NCBI GenBank assembly: GCA_017163975.1
Contig: JAFFSR010000248.1
Location: 2,682,501-2,746,500 of the forward strand
Reading direction: 5' to 3'
Source of the DNA: Anastatus disparis
Lineage: Eukaryota; Arthropoda; Insecta; Hymenoptera; Eupelmidae
Length of the DNA stretch: 64,000 nucleotides
The position numbers were made by a program, and so were the translations under genes. The notes under the pieces were generated by a model that saw only the letters and a program-made list of their open reading frames with translations, ran no database searches and was not told where the DNA came from. Positions 32,126-44,316 of this stretch are shown here, in pieces (the first letter of the stretch is position 1; each line of letters starts with the position of its first letter).

Positions 32126-32514
32126 TATGAAATCGTTCCGTGACTCTGATGCCGTCCTTTGACTCTGTTTCTTTGCTTCTGTTCATATACACGTACGTCT
32201 ACACATTGATGCTGATGTTTGAGTTGATAATGATAATGATGATGGTATGTTTACTGTTAGATGAATTTTAAATTTTACGTTTCGTCCCAGATCTGTTTAT
32301 ATGACTCATCAGTAAAACTTTGTGAGAGAAGATAATCTAAATAAATAGCCATTATTATAGTTTATTCTGATTTAAAAAAATTTCTAGATAAATATTTTTA
32401 CTTCTGAACTTATATTTGTAATTAATTAGAACCATTTCGAGAAATCATCAACTAAAACTTTTATTGAGGACGCATTAAGGCTCGATTATATTTTCTTGTA
32501 TTATTTGATTAATT
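32126..32514. other. A/T-rich gap, nothing recognised
   Basis: Unique-looking sequence between the minisatellite and Helitron copy B. Confidence 0.4.
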
Positions 32515-32619
32515 CAGATTGCCCTCCTTATTATAACAAATCCTGCTTTGAATGTTACTTTTGATAATAATTTCAGTTCTTTTTTGCTTAGCACTAATAT
32601 TAATATCCGCGTTCTTTTG

Positions 32620-33215
32620 ATTACTCAGTGCTTACAATAGCAGTTGTGTTAATTTTATTATACGTTTACAATAAAAGTCGCGTTTTATCAACTACACCGT
32701 GCTCACATTGGCGGTCGAGTTCCTTCAACTACACAGCGTTCAAAAAAGCAACAATGAAAACTTAATTACACAGCGCTTACAATAACTGCCGCGAATTTTT
32801 AATTACACAACGCTTACAATAGTTATTGCTTTTTTCATCTTCAGGTTTTAAAATAGTAGCTGCGTTTTTTAAACCAGATAGTGCTCTGAAAAGCAGTCGC
32901 GAATTTCTTATTACACAGCGCTTACAATAGGTTGCGTACAATAGTTATGCGTTTTTCATCTTTAGCTCTTAAAATAGTAACTGCGTTTTTTAAACCAGAT
33001 AGTGCTCTGAAAAGCCGTCACGAATTTCTAATTACACAGCACTTACAGTCGTTTTAGCGTTATTCCCCACTACAACACTTCCAATAGCAGCCATGGTTTT
33101 TTTAAATATACAGCATTTAAAGAAGCAATCGCATTTTTTCAATGGCACGGAACTAACAATAACAGCCGTGATTTTTAACCACATAGTGCTAAATTCTACT
33201 TCATAATTTTTAATT
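32620..33215. repeat. ~37-bp minisatellite of Helitron copy B
   Basis: About fifteen units of the same type as 95-835 (ATTACACAGCGCTTACAATA). One block (TTTTTAAACCAGATAGTGCT, then CTGAAAAGC) is duplicated at 32866 and 32988, so the array has had a recent local duplication. Confidence 0.8.
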
Positions 33216-33349
33216 TTCTTATCTTTAATGTTATTTGAAAGTTTCAAATATGTTTGATTTCATTATCTTATTCGTTATATTTAATTATTCTATTGTGGTT
33301 TTTATAATATTTCTTTGTAAACGATGTTTTTAGTATAGACCATTTTATC

Positions 33350-34587
33350 TTTAACTTTTCTTGATTTTTCTGTTAGTAATATTTTCAATTCTTTTTCATT
33401 AATCGTCCTTAAAAGTGCCACGTATGATTGCTGATGACTAAAAATTGGAGTTAGTAAATACACTACTACTTTTTTAAATGATTGTCCTTGACTTATTAAT
33501 AGTCATTGCATGAGCAAGTTGTACAGGACATTGTTTTCTGGTCATCTGAAATGGCAGTTCATCATTTGCTGATAAGGTCATACGTGGTAAGAATATAGTG
33601 CTCCTTTTTTTACTCCCTGTTAATATTTGTGCAATAACAGTAAATTGTTTTAATGTCGTTATTACTAATCGGCTTCCGTTACAAAGTCCTTCATTTAAAT
33701 TAACATTTCATAGAAGCATTACTATAGCTCCTTTTTTCGATTAAAATCTATGTGGAAGTAAACCGTTAGACGTTAAAGAATTTGAAAATTCTGTTTGCAA
33801 AATCACGTCTAAACTTTCATTATTTGCATATTTTGCAGAGTTAATGCTCGAGTACTCTATTACTGGTTCATTTATTTTTGATAAAATTTTTTTATTCATT
33901 TCTGTTACGCCTACGTTTTTCGGTGCTAATATAATATTTTTGCAATAGTCACAATTTTCAATATTTATATTATGCCCGTAAATTTCATCAATTAGATTGC
34001 CATTTGACAATATTTATTTTGGAATTTGTATAACTTCATTTTCGTTTTCATATTTTGAATAAAAATTACCATTCCCTATATTTAGTAACCAATTTTTCAA
34101 TTTATCATCTAATTCCGATAAAAGTTTATTTTTTTTTCAAAGACATTCATTTAAAATGTTCCCATGAATAGCTTTTTTGACACAATTTTCTACTATCTGT
34201 GTTCTATTTCCATGTTTTACTATATGTAATGTTTGTCTAAAATCACGTGATATGATGTTTTCCCTCCGAACGGATAATTATTATCACATACATCTTTAAA
34301 CATGCGGTCGACGGCTTCAAAAGCATATTTTGATGTCATTGTGTCATCCCAGATAACAATTGATACATATTTCTTTTTTTACCTATTTCGCTGTTTGCAC
34401 TAACATTACATATCGTGTCTTTAGATATGTTCAACGGTAATTTAAATGCTTTATGTACTGTCTTACCATCTTGTAATAAATTAGCCGCTATACCCGTCCA
34501 TGATACAACTAAATAGTTGATTCCATGCATTATTAGATAAGTTTTAATTGTATTTAATAAGTAGCTTTTACCACTACTACGTGGACC

Positions 34588-34621
<34 letters not shown>

Positions 34622-34866
34622 TTTTCAGTGCAGTTGGTATTCAATGAATTTATTACTGTATTAAAAATAGCTGTTTGAGCATTTGTTAGAGTATCAACGA
34701 TTGACCCAATATTATTAACATTATTTACTGTACTATATTCAATTTCGTTATTTTTAATAAAGTATTCTAAAGGAGGTAAATTAAAGTCACTTAATAGAAA
34801 TCCATTATTAGTTAAAATATCATTAATTATGCTTAATGCATATTCTTCACCTTTTGGTTTCTTCAT
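33350..34866 (-). pseudogene. Helitron Pif1-like helicase, copy B
   Basis: SF1 helicase half of RepHel. In 34336-34866: an LTNAQTAIFNTV Q-motif region, the P-loop GPRSSGKSYLLNTI (Lys present), and WTGIAANLLQDGKTVHKAF. A TA dinucleotide tract (34591-34620) sits in frame just before the P-loop and encodes alternating Tyr-Ile. The Walker B region follows in another frame (IWDDTMTSKYAFEAVDRM), one residue short of the usual WDE. Later blocks are 33741-34010 (IILAPKNVGVTEMNKKIL; TEFSNSLTSNGLLPHR) and, to about 33350, NVNLNEGLCNGSRLV-like and MTRKQCPVQLAHAMTINK-like motifs. At least three frame breaks. Confidence 0.8.
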
Positions 34867-34980
34867 TTTTGGAGGTTAAAAATAGATTTCATATTTTTCA
34901 TATAATTCTCGAGCATCAATTCGATGGTGAAATGTACAAATGTAACTAAATAATTGACAAAAAGCTTTTGGATATCGAGA

Positions 34981-35369
34981 TTAAAAGCAGGCCGAACTAT
35001 CTGCCTTTGTCTAATAGAATATTTTATCATTGTTCGAAACACCATCCGTTGTAACAAGAAAAAAATAGTAGCCCCCGCTAGATATTAATATAATAAGTAA
35101 ATTTTGTAATAACAATCAAATGATTTTATCGCGTAGTTTTTGAATAATATGAGACCTACTAACAAACTAGAATATAACCTATCTTTTTTCGTAGGTCACA
35201 TATTTTTAAAAAACTACACAATAAAATAATTTGATTGCTATTACAAAATTTATTTATTATATTAATATCTAGCGGGGGCTACTATTTATTTCTTGATACA
35301 ATAGATAGTGTTTATGTAAATGATGGAAAACGCTATTAGACAAAGACGGATAGTTCGACCCCTTGTCAA
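34981..35369. mobile_element. Palindromic MITE, family 1, inside Helitron B
   Basis: TTAA at 34981 and a decayed TCAA at 35366 flank ends AAGCAGGCCGAACTATC and an inverse with CGAACTATCCGTCTTTG. The arms pair over most of the length (TAGTAGCCCCCGCTAGATAT against its inverse near 35265). Helitron copy A has an uninterrupted sequence at the matching place (about 2275-2290), so this is a true insertion after the two Helitrons separated. Confidence 0.85.
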
Positions 35370-36740
35370 CATGATTCTTTTAAACATTTATCCCATTCAT
35401 CATCGATTTTTATTTAATTTCTTGCTGTTCCTGCTCCTAAAAATGTTGGGTATATAATTCCATTAAAAGTTTTTGAGTTTTCAAAAGATGTTGCAGCTTT
35501 TACGTGAAGCAGAGGTAATCTTAAATAGAATCTTGCTCTTTGTTTTGGATTACCTAAGTATATTCTTGTTAGAAAAGGTTTCATAGTCTTTTTTCTTTTA
35601 TTACATGTTTTATGTATTCCATTAAAAACATAATGTTGAGGTATATCAGAATAAAAGTAATTATGTGCCTCTGGGTCACTTTTATTAAGTTTAAACCACG
35701 CTGTTAGTATTGTTTTTATATTTTTATCATTAATTTTGTATTCGGATTCTTCTTTAAAATACACATATTATTCATTTTCATTATGAATGGCTAATCTATT
35801 AATTGTATGTGAAAGTTCACTAATATCATATCCCAATATGCGATACATAGATTCTGGTGGGCAATCGTATCTTGCGTTTATATATTGTATAATTTTATCA
35901 TAAAACATATCCAAATCATTCGGTTCATCCGTTTCATCATAAGAATTACTTTCAGTATTTATTTCACTTGCTTGCATTTCGATAAATGCACAATCATGTC
36001 CTTTGAAGCAGTATTCAAATAAGTATTTTATAACTCCTGTAGTTGAACATAATTCAATATTAATTCGACAGTTGAACTTTAGTGATAAATACGAGTTGTC
36101 AGAAATCACAAATCTATTGTCTGCCCACTTGTTTTTTGTGTATAATATCTCATTTTTATCATTTCTTCGTCGATGAATAGGATAACCATTTGTCATTATT
36201 GTAGTTTCATTAAATTGTTTCGGAAAATTTTTCGTACACTTTCATACAAGGTGAGTTTTATATTGATCTTTACAAGGGCCACGGATCATAAATTGTTTAA
36301 CTATTTCATATAATCTGGGATTTTCATTTTTATTTAGAATTTTAGCTACCACAAATTTATCAACGTCATTACTATTGTAAATTTTATCATCCTTATTTGA
36401 AAATATTAGCATATGTGCATGCGGTAATCCTCTCTTTTGAAATCCTACTGCGTATGAATATGCAATGCATTTTCCCAAAATATGTTTTATGGAAATTTGC
36501 TTTATTAGTTTCAATTTTTGATAAAATATTGCAACAACAATATTTGGTCTATCTGTTACTTCTTTACTTTGTCCTATATTATTTGTGATTTCTTTCTATT
36601 TCGGATTGCATGTCATAGTAATGAAAAAATCTGGTTTCCCAATTCTTCGTACTTATGTCATGGGATAAAGAAAATATTGATATAAGGAACGCGGACTTCT
36701 TGTAAAAGTTAATGGTAATATAAACATTTTTCTTATACTG
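35370..36740 (-). pseudogene. Helitron Rep and middle region, copy B
   Basis: Frames 36242-36514, 35768-36196 and 35414-35764 make up the Rep half. The HUH motif is intact here (GLPHAHMLIF), unlike copy A, and is preceded by GKCIAYSYAVGFQKRG. Upstream, TFTRSPRSLYQ and ITMTCNPK are readable, but a stop (TAG) follows NPK. The middle block has GYPIHRRRNDKNEIL, INIELCSTTGVIKYLFEYCF and TTILTAWFKLNK-like sequence. Single-base breaks at about 36196-36242 and 35764-35768 separate the frames. The nuclease residues look sound, but a whole protein cannot be made. Confidence 0.8.
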
Positions 36741-37164
36741 TGATTGTCAATAATAATTATTTACTTTTATTAAAGTTTATTAATTTTCAAAAAATTAAAA
36801 AATTTTTTATTTTAATGCAGTACAATATAATGAGATAAATGTATGAAAAAAAATTATATACATATTTTATATTGAACTACTAATGTCAATGAAATTAGCA
36901 AATCTATATATAATAATATATGAAAATGCAACCGAGTGACGCCAGAAGCGAAGTAAATTTTGCTCGTAATTATTTAAGATAAAACAATAAAAAGCCTATG
37001 CAAAAGCATGCGTCGCAGTTAATAAAATAAAATGAAAAAATAAAATACATCTACTCACTAATCATTCAGTCATCAGTCACACAATAAATACATTAACATC
37101 TTAAGCCTTTATATGGTTAATTACAAAATAAAATAACAGATAAATCAAAAATATTAAATTTAAT

Positions 37165-38211
37165 CAAAGTCGACCAAGTACCCCCTCACTGCTCCTTTGA
37201 ACCTGCTGAGAGATGGAAGATGTTTAATCTCAGTAGGTAGGTAGTTCTAAAAATGCGCACCTTGAACCTTAAAGGAATTCCTGCCAGTTTCAGTACGCAT
37301 GATGGGCACTGCAACACGGAGAAGGTTTTGCCTCGTAAACATAATACGCGTCGCACTAAAAAAAGTGATGCCACGAATACTGCTTCGCATTTCATAATTT
37401 ATGCATCACTTTTTGTAGTGCATAAGCGCTAAAATACAGTGCATGAGGTGGCAGCGCACTGTATTTTGGCGCCTACAGTGGCGCCGCATCGGAAAACTTC
37501 AGGCATGTTCAATATTTATCGTGCATGCGAGCTACTTTGTGGGGCATTTTCAAAACGCACTATCTTTTATGATGCGAAACCTTCTTCGTGAAGCTCCTTA
37601 ATTTTTCCCCTAGTAGCCGCCCTAGGTACACATCTAGTGGAATGACGCACTAGATGCTCTGGAGTATTCATGCGTTTGATTTTATACATAAGGACGCTAA
37701 AAAAATACAGTCTCCTCGAATCAGTACGCAGCCAACCCAACGCGGTTTTATAAAAAGCAGCATGAGCTATCATTCTTACACCAAATACATATCTCACACA
37801 CAAATTTTAAAGTCTTGGTATCCTTCTTCTCAACTCCTGAGTAGCATCAAGCAGAACCATTGAACTGTAATCAAGATGTGAAAACAGCAGAGCAGTTGCA
37901 AGTTGTTTACGCAGAGCCTTCGTGGTGTAACGATGAAAAAACCGCGAAGCATATAATACTCTGTTAAATTTCTTCGTAACCATATTAATGTGCGGCTCCT
38001 AAGAAAGCTTAGAGTCGAACACAACCCCATGGCTCGTTACAGAGTCAGAGAAAGTAATACCGATACCTTCTCCAAGATCAATCGTCCTTAGCGCCCCAGC
38101 ATAAAACGAATTAATAAAACGATTACTATCAAAGACGATTATCTAAGTCTTACCAGCATCTAAAGTGAGGGAAGCACCAACCGCCTACTCTGACATCGCC
38201 TTGGGCGCCTT
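37165..38211 (-). pseudogene. Second LINE, RT C-terminal region and 3' end
   Basis: Continues the RT below. The frame 37567-37803 has FYKTALGWLRTDSRRLYF and LMYKIKRMNTPEHL, the thumb and C-terminal region of CR1/Jockey-type RTs. In another frame 37170-37395 encodes the final NYLPTEIKHLPSLSRFK-like segment. Stops and shifts occur between blocks. The 3' UTR meets Helitron B at 36964, so the LINE 3' end lies between 36965 and 37160. Confidence 0.65.
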
Positions 38212-38907
38212 CTAAAGAATAAAAATACCCTTATCTACATTCTCAAGAGGAACCTGCGTATAGATTTGCAGGTCATCTGCATACAGTAGGTGTTCAGCAC
38301 TACTAGAGTTAAGAGCGTCACGTTCGTTGATAATGTAAAGACAAAATAACAAAGGCCCCAGTACCGAAACATGTGGAACTCCTAGGTTGGTTGTTAGCCA
38401 ACCTGATTCTTTTTGTAAGTGTGTTGAAACCATTTGTTTCCTCCCTGAATTATAGGAGTTCATCCACACGAGAGTAACCCTAGAAAATCTCATCGATTTA
38501 AGCCTTGCAAGTAATACGAAGGGAGAGATCGTGTCGAATGCCTTACTGAAGTCAAAAAGCAAAAGAAGTGTGACGAGTTTTCTGTCTAAACCTGATCTTA
38601 TGTGGTCTGTTAATTTAAGTATAGCTGTATGTGTCGGGTTATGTTCCCTAAAACCAGTCTGCATCAGATCCAGTATCTCATTTATAGTAATATACTCCTG
38701 CAATTGGTCGTGGATAATCTTTTCGAATACATTCAAAAGAAAACATAGAATCGCAATGGGCCGAAAATCCTTAGGCGATTTAGGTGCAGAGCACTTTTTC
38801 AAAGGCACAATGCGTGCCTGCTTCCGAAGGAAGACTTCCCCCGCAAAAGAGTAGTTGAACAGAGTCACAAGATGCTCTCCAATAAACGGTAAAGCTTTAA
38901 GTATCAC
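38212..38907 (-). pseudogene. Second LINE, reverse transcriptase core
   Basis: About 231 open codons of a non-LTR reverse transcriptase. Visible blocks are KSPKDFRPIAILCFLLNVFEK (cited as PKDFRPIAILCFLLNVFEK), QTGFREHNPTHTAIL, LLLFDFSKAFDTI (first catalytic Asp), GVPHVSVLGPLLF and the YADDLQIY active site. The RPI..L and GV...GS/LGPLLF motifs place it in the CR1/Jockey group. V replaces Q-G in the usual GVPQGS. It has no ORF1 in the window, and its C-terminus differs clearly from the 29658 LINE, so it is another family. Confidence 0.85.
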
Positions 38908-38910
38908 GCT

Positions 38911-39309
38911 TTACGGAATGCCATCCTCATCGCACGCCTGGGATGAGAAATGAGAAATCACGAGAACATCATTTATATCAATTTGTTTAAAAGTAAAACC
39001 ACTTTCACTACATTCAGAAAGAATTTTCTCGTGACACCCATCATCATCATCATGCGGAGAAACCGATACCTCAGCAAAGTGCGCATTAAGCTCATCAGGG
39101 AGCCCATTCAAGTCCCTTTGAGGTTCGGATAGAAGTACCAGATCTTTCAACTCCTTCCAGACATTACCATTCGCAAGAGCTTCGAACAGTCTATTGTGAT
39201 AGTATGTAGTTCTTGTATGTTTAGTTTGTTCGTCCACTATTTTTCGTAAATGCGAAAATTCAGAGATATTGCATATTATTTGTCTGTTTATATCTTCGAT
39301 AAACAGCAT
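38911..39309 (-). pseudogene. Second LINE, endonuclease-RT linker
   Basis: An open block between endonuclease and RT with THTRTTYYHNRL-like and a FSSQACDEDGIP end, which corresponds to the KSSGPDGIP motif at the start of LINE RTs. It joins 38907 through a stop. Confidence 0.7.
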
Positions 39310-39452
39310 CTCCTTTGTGTTGCATCTACGACAACTCTTTTTTAACTACAAAGGTTTATCATTCGTATATTTAAGTGTCTTAACTGGTGCTAAATTTTCT
39401 ATAACATCAGTTTAATTGTCAAAAATGCAGCCAAGTGCAGACTCAGGGTCAA

Positions 39453-40260
39453 CTATACCCACTGTAGTGATGTCAAACCATAGCTGGCCAATTTTTCTAA
39501 TAATATGTTTTGACAAATATTTTTATAATTTCTAGATTTATTCAATTTTTGATCTACAGTGAATGTATCATAGGCAATAGCAAAGTCAATTAAATTGTGC
39601 CGACTATTAAAGTTTGCAAGCAAGTTACATGAATTGACTATGCAGTCATTGTCATCTACAAGAATCAGGTCAATCCATGTGTGCAACGCCGGAGCGATAT
39701 GCGTAGCACCATGCTGGACCAACTGAAGCGAAAGCTCTGCCGGCAGTTCATTAAGAAACTTCGTATCACTGCCTCCTCGTAGGAGACTGGCATTCAGATC
39801 ACCCATTATAATTTTATGTGAAAAATGACAGGACAAATCTTTGAAGGAGTCTAATAAATCATGATTTTCAGTAAATGAGATGGCAGGAGGACGATAAATG
39901 ACAGTAGCCACATACGTTCAGAGCTGCCATCTTTGATAGAGCAGAATATGTACTCTGGGACTTCAGGTTTACCACTTGTAGTATTGGTTGTTGTATTTGA
40001 TAAGGTTAATACATCACATTTTAAGTTATCCCTAACATAAAGGGCAACCTCTCCTCCATGAAGGTTTCTGTTCTGATGAAATATTTTAAACCCTTTGATC
40101 CGAATGACGTCATCCGAGAAAGTCGGTCCCAGCCAGGTTTCAGCCACTCCAAACAGATTGTAAGAAGGGCCATCACATAGGAGTTCACGCACCTTTTCAA
40201 GGTGAGCTCTTTAGGAGGTCACATTCAAAAAGCCCGCCTGCAATTCACCCTTTTTTCCTG
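39453..40260 (-). pseudogene. Second LINE, APE-type endonuclease
   Basis: Two frames overlapping at 39851-39911 make up an apurinic-type endonuclease that nicks the target for priming. Motifs are VAETWL (catalytic Glu), GGEVALYVRDNL, YRPP, MGDLNAS (GDxN), WIDLILV, and FNSRHNLI where active enzymes have S-D-H. The Asp of the last motif is thus lost. The N-terminal strand GFLNVTS is readable to about 40250 across a stop. The break between the frames is a shift near 39890. Confidence 0.8.
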
Positions 40261-41333
40261 TTCGACTCCTCAAAGTCATTAGAGAGAGAGGTTGAAAGTA
40301 ACTAACATAATATGAAAAAATATTATATTATAATAACTCTTCAAATTTAAGCACTAAATAAAAATTATTACATAAAAAATTGTATTAAAATATTGCAAAA
40401 AACGTATAACGTAGTTGCTTTTGTTATAATTTACATTTCGTTTTCACGTGTAACGAATCTTAAGAAAAAAATTAATTTTTCATCATTTACATGCGGTTAA
40501 TTACTTTACGGGGTAGTTTACGATGTTTGGGATGGTAATTTAAAAATGCTAAAACACGTCAATTAAAATATTAGATCAAGTAAGTCAAAATGCTTTATTT
40601 TATTTTTTTGAGCTCGTATCCTGGTTTTTATAGAGAAAAAAAGCATGAAAAATCTAGTTTATTTTAAATATAACATAAGGGTTGCAATTCCTTGGGTCAT
40701 AAATACATCTAGTATCTTACGCCTTTTATGACAAATATTTTGCACTTTGTTTTATCAAAAAAAAAATTAATTAGAAGCCGAAATATGATAAAAAAACGAT
40801 TTTTTGGAATAAAATTTAGGGGTGTTTTTTAACCCCTTTAAAGTGAATGTTGACACAAAAAAAATACACAAAACGATTGAAATCGGTGGGGTCGGGTTGG
40901 GGGACTTTCTTTGTACGAAATATCATAAGAGCTAGAAAATTGAATATACAGAAATAATTTAAAGATTGACATTTCTTTTGCACTCTACTATTTTTATTTT
41001 CATATAAAGATTAAATAGATTATAAGGTTAACAAAATTCATTTAAAAAATAAGCTAAATATATATAATGCCCGTTATAAATATAATCTTTAGTTTTAAAT
41101 ATTTTACTAATACAAATAAAATAGAATATACGTTTATTGACTTCAATTTTATTTTGCAGGATGAATTGACAAAAGACCAGATTGCACGTATGTATGATAT
41201 GTATTTCTATATGATTCTGTTTATTTTAAACGCCAACCATTTCGAATAAATAATGATACACATAGATAGTTTGATATTTATATTTTTGAAATATTTAGTT
41301 TACTAAATATTTTCATAGAGAAAAAATTTAGCA
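40261..41333. other. A/T-rich gap, nothing recognised
   Basis: No repeats or coding signals that I can support. Confidence 0.4.
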
Positions 41334-41722
41334 TTAAGAGCAGGTCGTATATCTCTGTCCTTTTCTAATCAAAGAATTTATTTTTTTGCAAGAATTAATA
41401 ATTATAGCAAAAAATAAGGAGATAGCCCTATCTTGTATCATAAAAAGCAATATTTTCTTTGATGAGGAAAAATTATTTTTATCTATTCGTTTTGAAGAAA
41501 ACCTTGAAAAACTTAACAAATATAGGTTAGGATGGACAATTAAGTTTTTCAAGGTTTTCTTAAAAACGAAGCGATAAAAATAATTTTTCCTTATAAAAGA
41601 AAATCTAGCTTTTTATTATACGAGATGGGGCTTTCTTCTTATTTTTTGCTACAATTATTAATTTTTGTAGAAAAATCAATTCTTTGATTAGAAAAGGACA
41701 GATATATTCGACCTCCTCTTAA
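41334..41722. mobile_element. Palindromic MITE, family 1
   Basis: TTAA at 41334 and 41719 flanks ends GAGCAGGTCGTATATCTCTG and its inverse. The core GAAAACCTTGAAAAAC pairs with GTTTTTCAAGGTTTTC at the centre. 389 bp. Confidence 0.85.
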
Positions 41723-41902
41723 GAAATAATTTTGAAAAAAAAAATTTGCTAAGATCCTTGTTGAAAACAATTTTGAAATATTTTTGTACTAATTTAATTA
41801 TAAATTACTTCAAAGAAATATATGCGCAATAATCCTAAAGAATTGGTAATCAATAATAAAATAAATTAGGAAAAATACCAAATGAGCTATTCCACACAGG
41901 TA

Positions 41903-42266
41903 TTAAAGAGGAGGTCGAGTATATCTGTCCTTTTCTAATCAAAAAATTGATTTTTTTATAAAAATTAATAATTGTAGCAAAAAATAAGGAGATAGCCCCA
42001 TCTTGTATCATAAAAAGCTATATTTTTTTTTATAAGGAAAAATTATTTTTATAGATTCGTTTTGAAGAAAACCTTGGAAAACTCAAAAAATAGAGGTTAG
42101 GATGGACAAACGAAGCGATAAAAATAATTTTTCCTCATCAAAGAAAATATTGCTTTTTATCATACGAGATGGGGCGTTCTTCTTATTTTTTGCTACAATT
42201 ATTAGGTTTTGCAGAAAAATGAATTTTTTGGTTAGAAAAAAATAGAGATATACGACCTGCTCTTAA
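41903..42266. mobile_element. Palindromic MITE, family 1, neighbour copy
   Basis: TTAA at 41903 and 42263 flanks ends AGAGGAGGTCGAGTATATCT and the inverse of GAGCAGGTCGTATATCTCTA-like sequence. Its orientation and body match 41334-41722, only 180 bp away, but the central stem has lost about 25 bases, so the palindrome tip is asymmetric. Confidence 0.85.
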
Positions 42267-43865
42267 GATATGAAAACTTGGCATACCGTGATACTCATTC
42301 TCTATGTTTTTGTCTTTATTCATGATGTATCCTCTAAATGCTAGAATAATTTATTGTACCGAACTAGCATCAATTTTTCCTTTGTGGGGCGGGTAAGATC
42401 GATTTAACCGTTGTTCAAACAATCAATATTATATTTTCCTAATTGATTTTTTAACATTTTAGATTTTCATCTAAATGTTAGAGTTTTAAGGTCAATCTCT
42501 TCAATACGAACAATAGTTGTCATGAATAGATTTTGAAGAGTATCCTGGGTTAATATGGGCGAAATGACCTTAATTTTTTTTGCTCCTAAATGGGATAAAA
42601 GTATTTGTTTAAGCACAAAATGAAGAGTCATGGTGGTGCGTGGATCCAAATAATTTTTTCTCTAGCTAGGGACCCTAAAAACACCATTTTTTACGTTTTA
42701 TTTTATATACGTTATAATTAACGAAAAAACTTGAAAATTTATATGAGTATAGTTAATCTCGCTACTTTTAAATATATTTGTTTGCTAAGTAATCAGCAAA
42801 CAAATATACTTAAATATAATTAACAAATATAATTAAAATGTAATTTTTACATGAATATTTTTCCTTTTATCTTATAGAACGGAAAAAAGTACAAATTTTA
42901 TATATTTTCGTGGATTTGATCCTACTGATGCGTTATATTAAAAAATGAGAAAAACCGTTTCTTTCGCCGATTTCAGTGGAATTTTTTTCTTCCAATTCAG
43001 AGCCTAACATAACCTGAAAAAAGTTACTCGCATTTCAAAATGCGATTTCAATCACTTGGACGAGCTGGAGCACAAAATTCAATTTGCTTATCTTGTAGAG
43101 CAGAAAAAATATGTCCTAGATATGTACACTGCCGCCGAGATACTTTTACCCCACTTCGTCTAAAATCGACTTATCTAAAAAGTTTTATAAGTCTGGAAAA
43201 AATGGTCGTAGCCTAAAAATTCCAACGGGATTCGAAAGATTGTTGAAAATTCTTTCAAAAACTATTGGTTTGATATTAAAAAAAAACTTTTTTCCGTATC
43301 TCTTATCCTTGTTTGAAAAGAAATTTTTTTTAACTTTGTTTTGACTTTGTAAAATAGTGTTCAATTTTAGTAGAAATCGTTACATTAATACAAAACCAAA
43401 TAGGTTTTAAAGCTTATATTTCAACGATGAAAATGCAATGTCGAACGTCAAGATTCGACTTTTTAAACCAGAGTTATAAGATTTTATATTTAAAAATAAG
43501 GTTTTTTTCGATGTATGAATATCTTTGAATTTAAGAGGAATAGAAAAATTTGTCAGAGAGATAAAATGTTCCTTTTTGGTCAAATAATAATAATATATAA
43601 TACAAAATTGATTTCGAAAAAAATTTTTTTTTCCCTTTTTTACCCACGTTGTTCAATATTTTAAAGATATTAAAATTTCATTACATTCCAACAAAAAAAA
43701 AAATTTTTTCGAAATCAATTTTTTGTCGTATTCGTATTCTCGTTATTTTTTTTCTTCTTCATCGTTTTCAGCCAGCACAAACTGCGCAACCGGAAATGCG
43801 CAGTATCAACGAATATAGATGCTTTATAATATATTTTAATGTTCATGGTATATGCGCATTGATAC
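42267..43865. other. A/T-rich gap, nothing recognised
   Basis: A short hairpin at about 42765-42825 (AAATATATTTGTTTGC and its inverse). No genes. Confidence 0.4.
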
Positions 43866-43871
43866 ATATAT

Positions 43872-43920
<49 letters not shown>

Positions 43921-44207
43921 ACGTATATATACGTGTGTGTATATCTGTGTACACATATACATGGGATATTTAATGTTGATTCACACGCGCGCGTGCACAC
44001 ACACAGATTGATATATACGGGACGTTTCATGTCAATTAACATGCATGACACACGTACTTGAGTTTATATATATTTTTCTTCATGTATATATGGGACTGTT
44101 CCTATCATAACGCATGCACGAACACACATGGGCTTATGAATATATGTATATACATATACATAGGATAATTTATGTCAATTCACATGCGCGTACACCCTCA
44201 TACACAC

Positions 44208-44272
<65 letters not shown>

Positions 44273-44290
44273 ACGTTTTATGACAATTTT
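43866..44290. repeat. TA microsatellites with a GGACGTTTYATGTCAATT satellite
   Basis: TA tracts at about 43878-43916 and 44211-44270 enclose four or five degenerate units with GGGATATTTAATGTTGATTC, GGGACGTTTCATGTCAATTA and GGATAATTTATGTCAATTCA, each followed by ACATGCGYR and ACACAC tracts. Tyr-Ile open frames are artefacts. Confidence 0.8.
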
Positions 44291-44316
44291 TTCCATGTAA
44301 ATTAATATTTATTAAG

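Larger units (their letters stand above)
32515..36964 (-). mobile_element. Helitron copy B (nearly full length, MITE-interrupted)
   Basis: Homologous to copy A over its whole span, from the AATTCAGATTGCC… side to the shared 5' end AAATTTTGCT at 36964. The order (minus strand) is 5' end, Rep, middle domain, [MITE 34981-35369], Pif1 helicase, minisatellite 32620-33215. Length without the MITE is about 4.06 kb. Stops and shifts are fewer than in copy A. Homology with copy A begins within the first few bases of the window, so the 3' terminus is known only approximately. Confidence 0.85.

Noticed and set aside
31488..32162. Three overlapping 100-224 codon plus frames rich in Ser, Leu, Phe
   Set aside because: All three frames of a T/C-rich minisatellite lack stops; this is composition, not coding.
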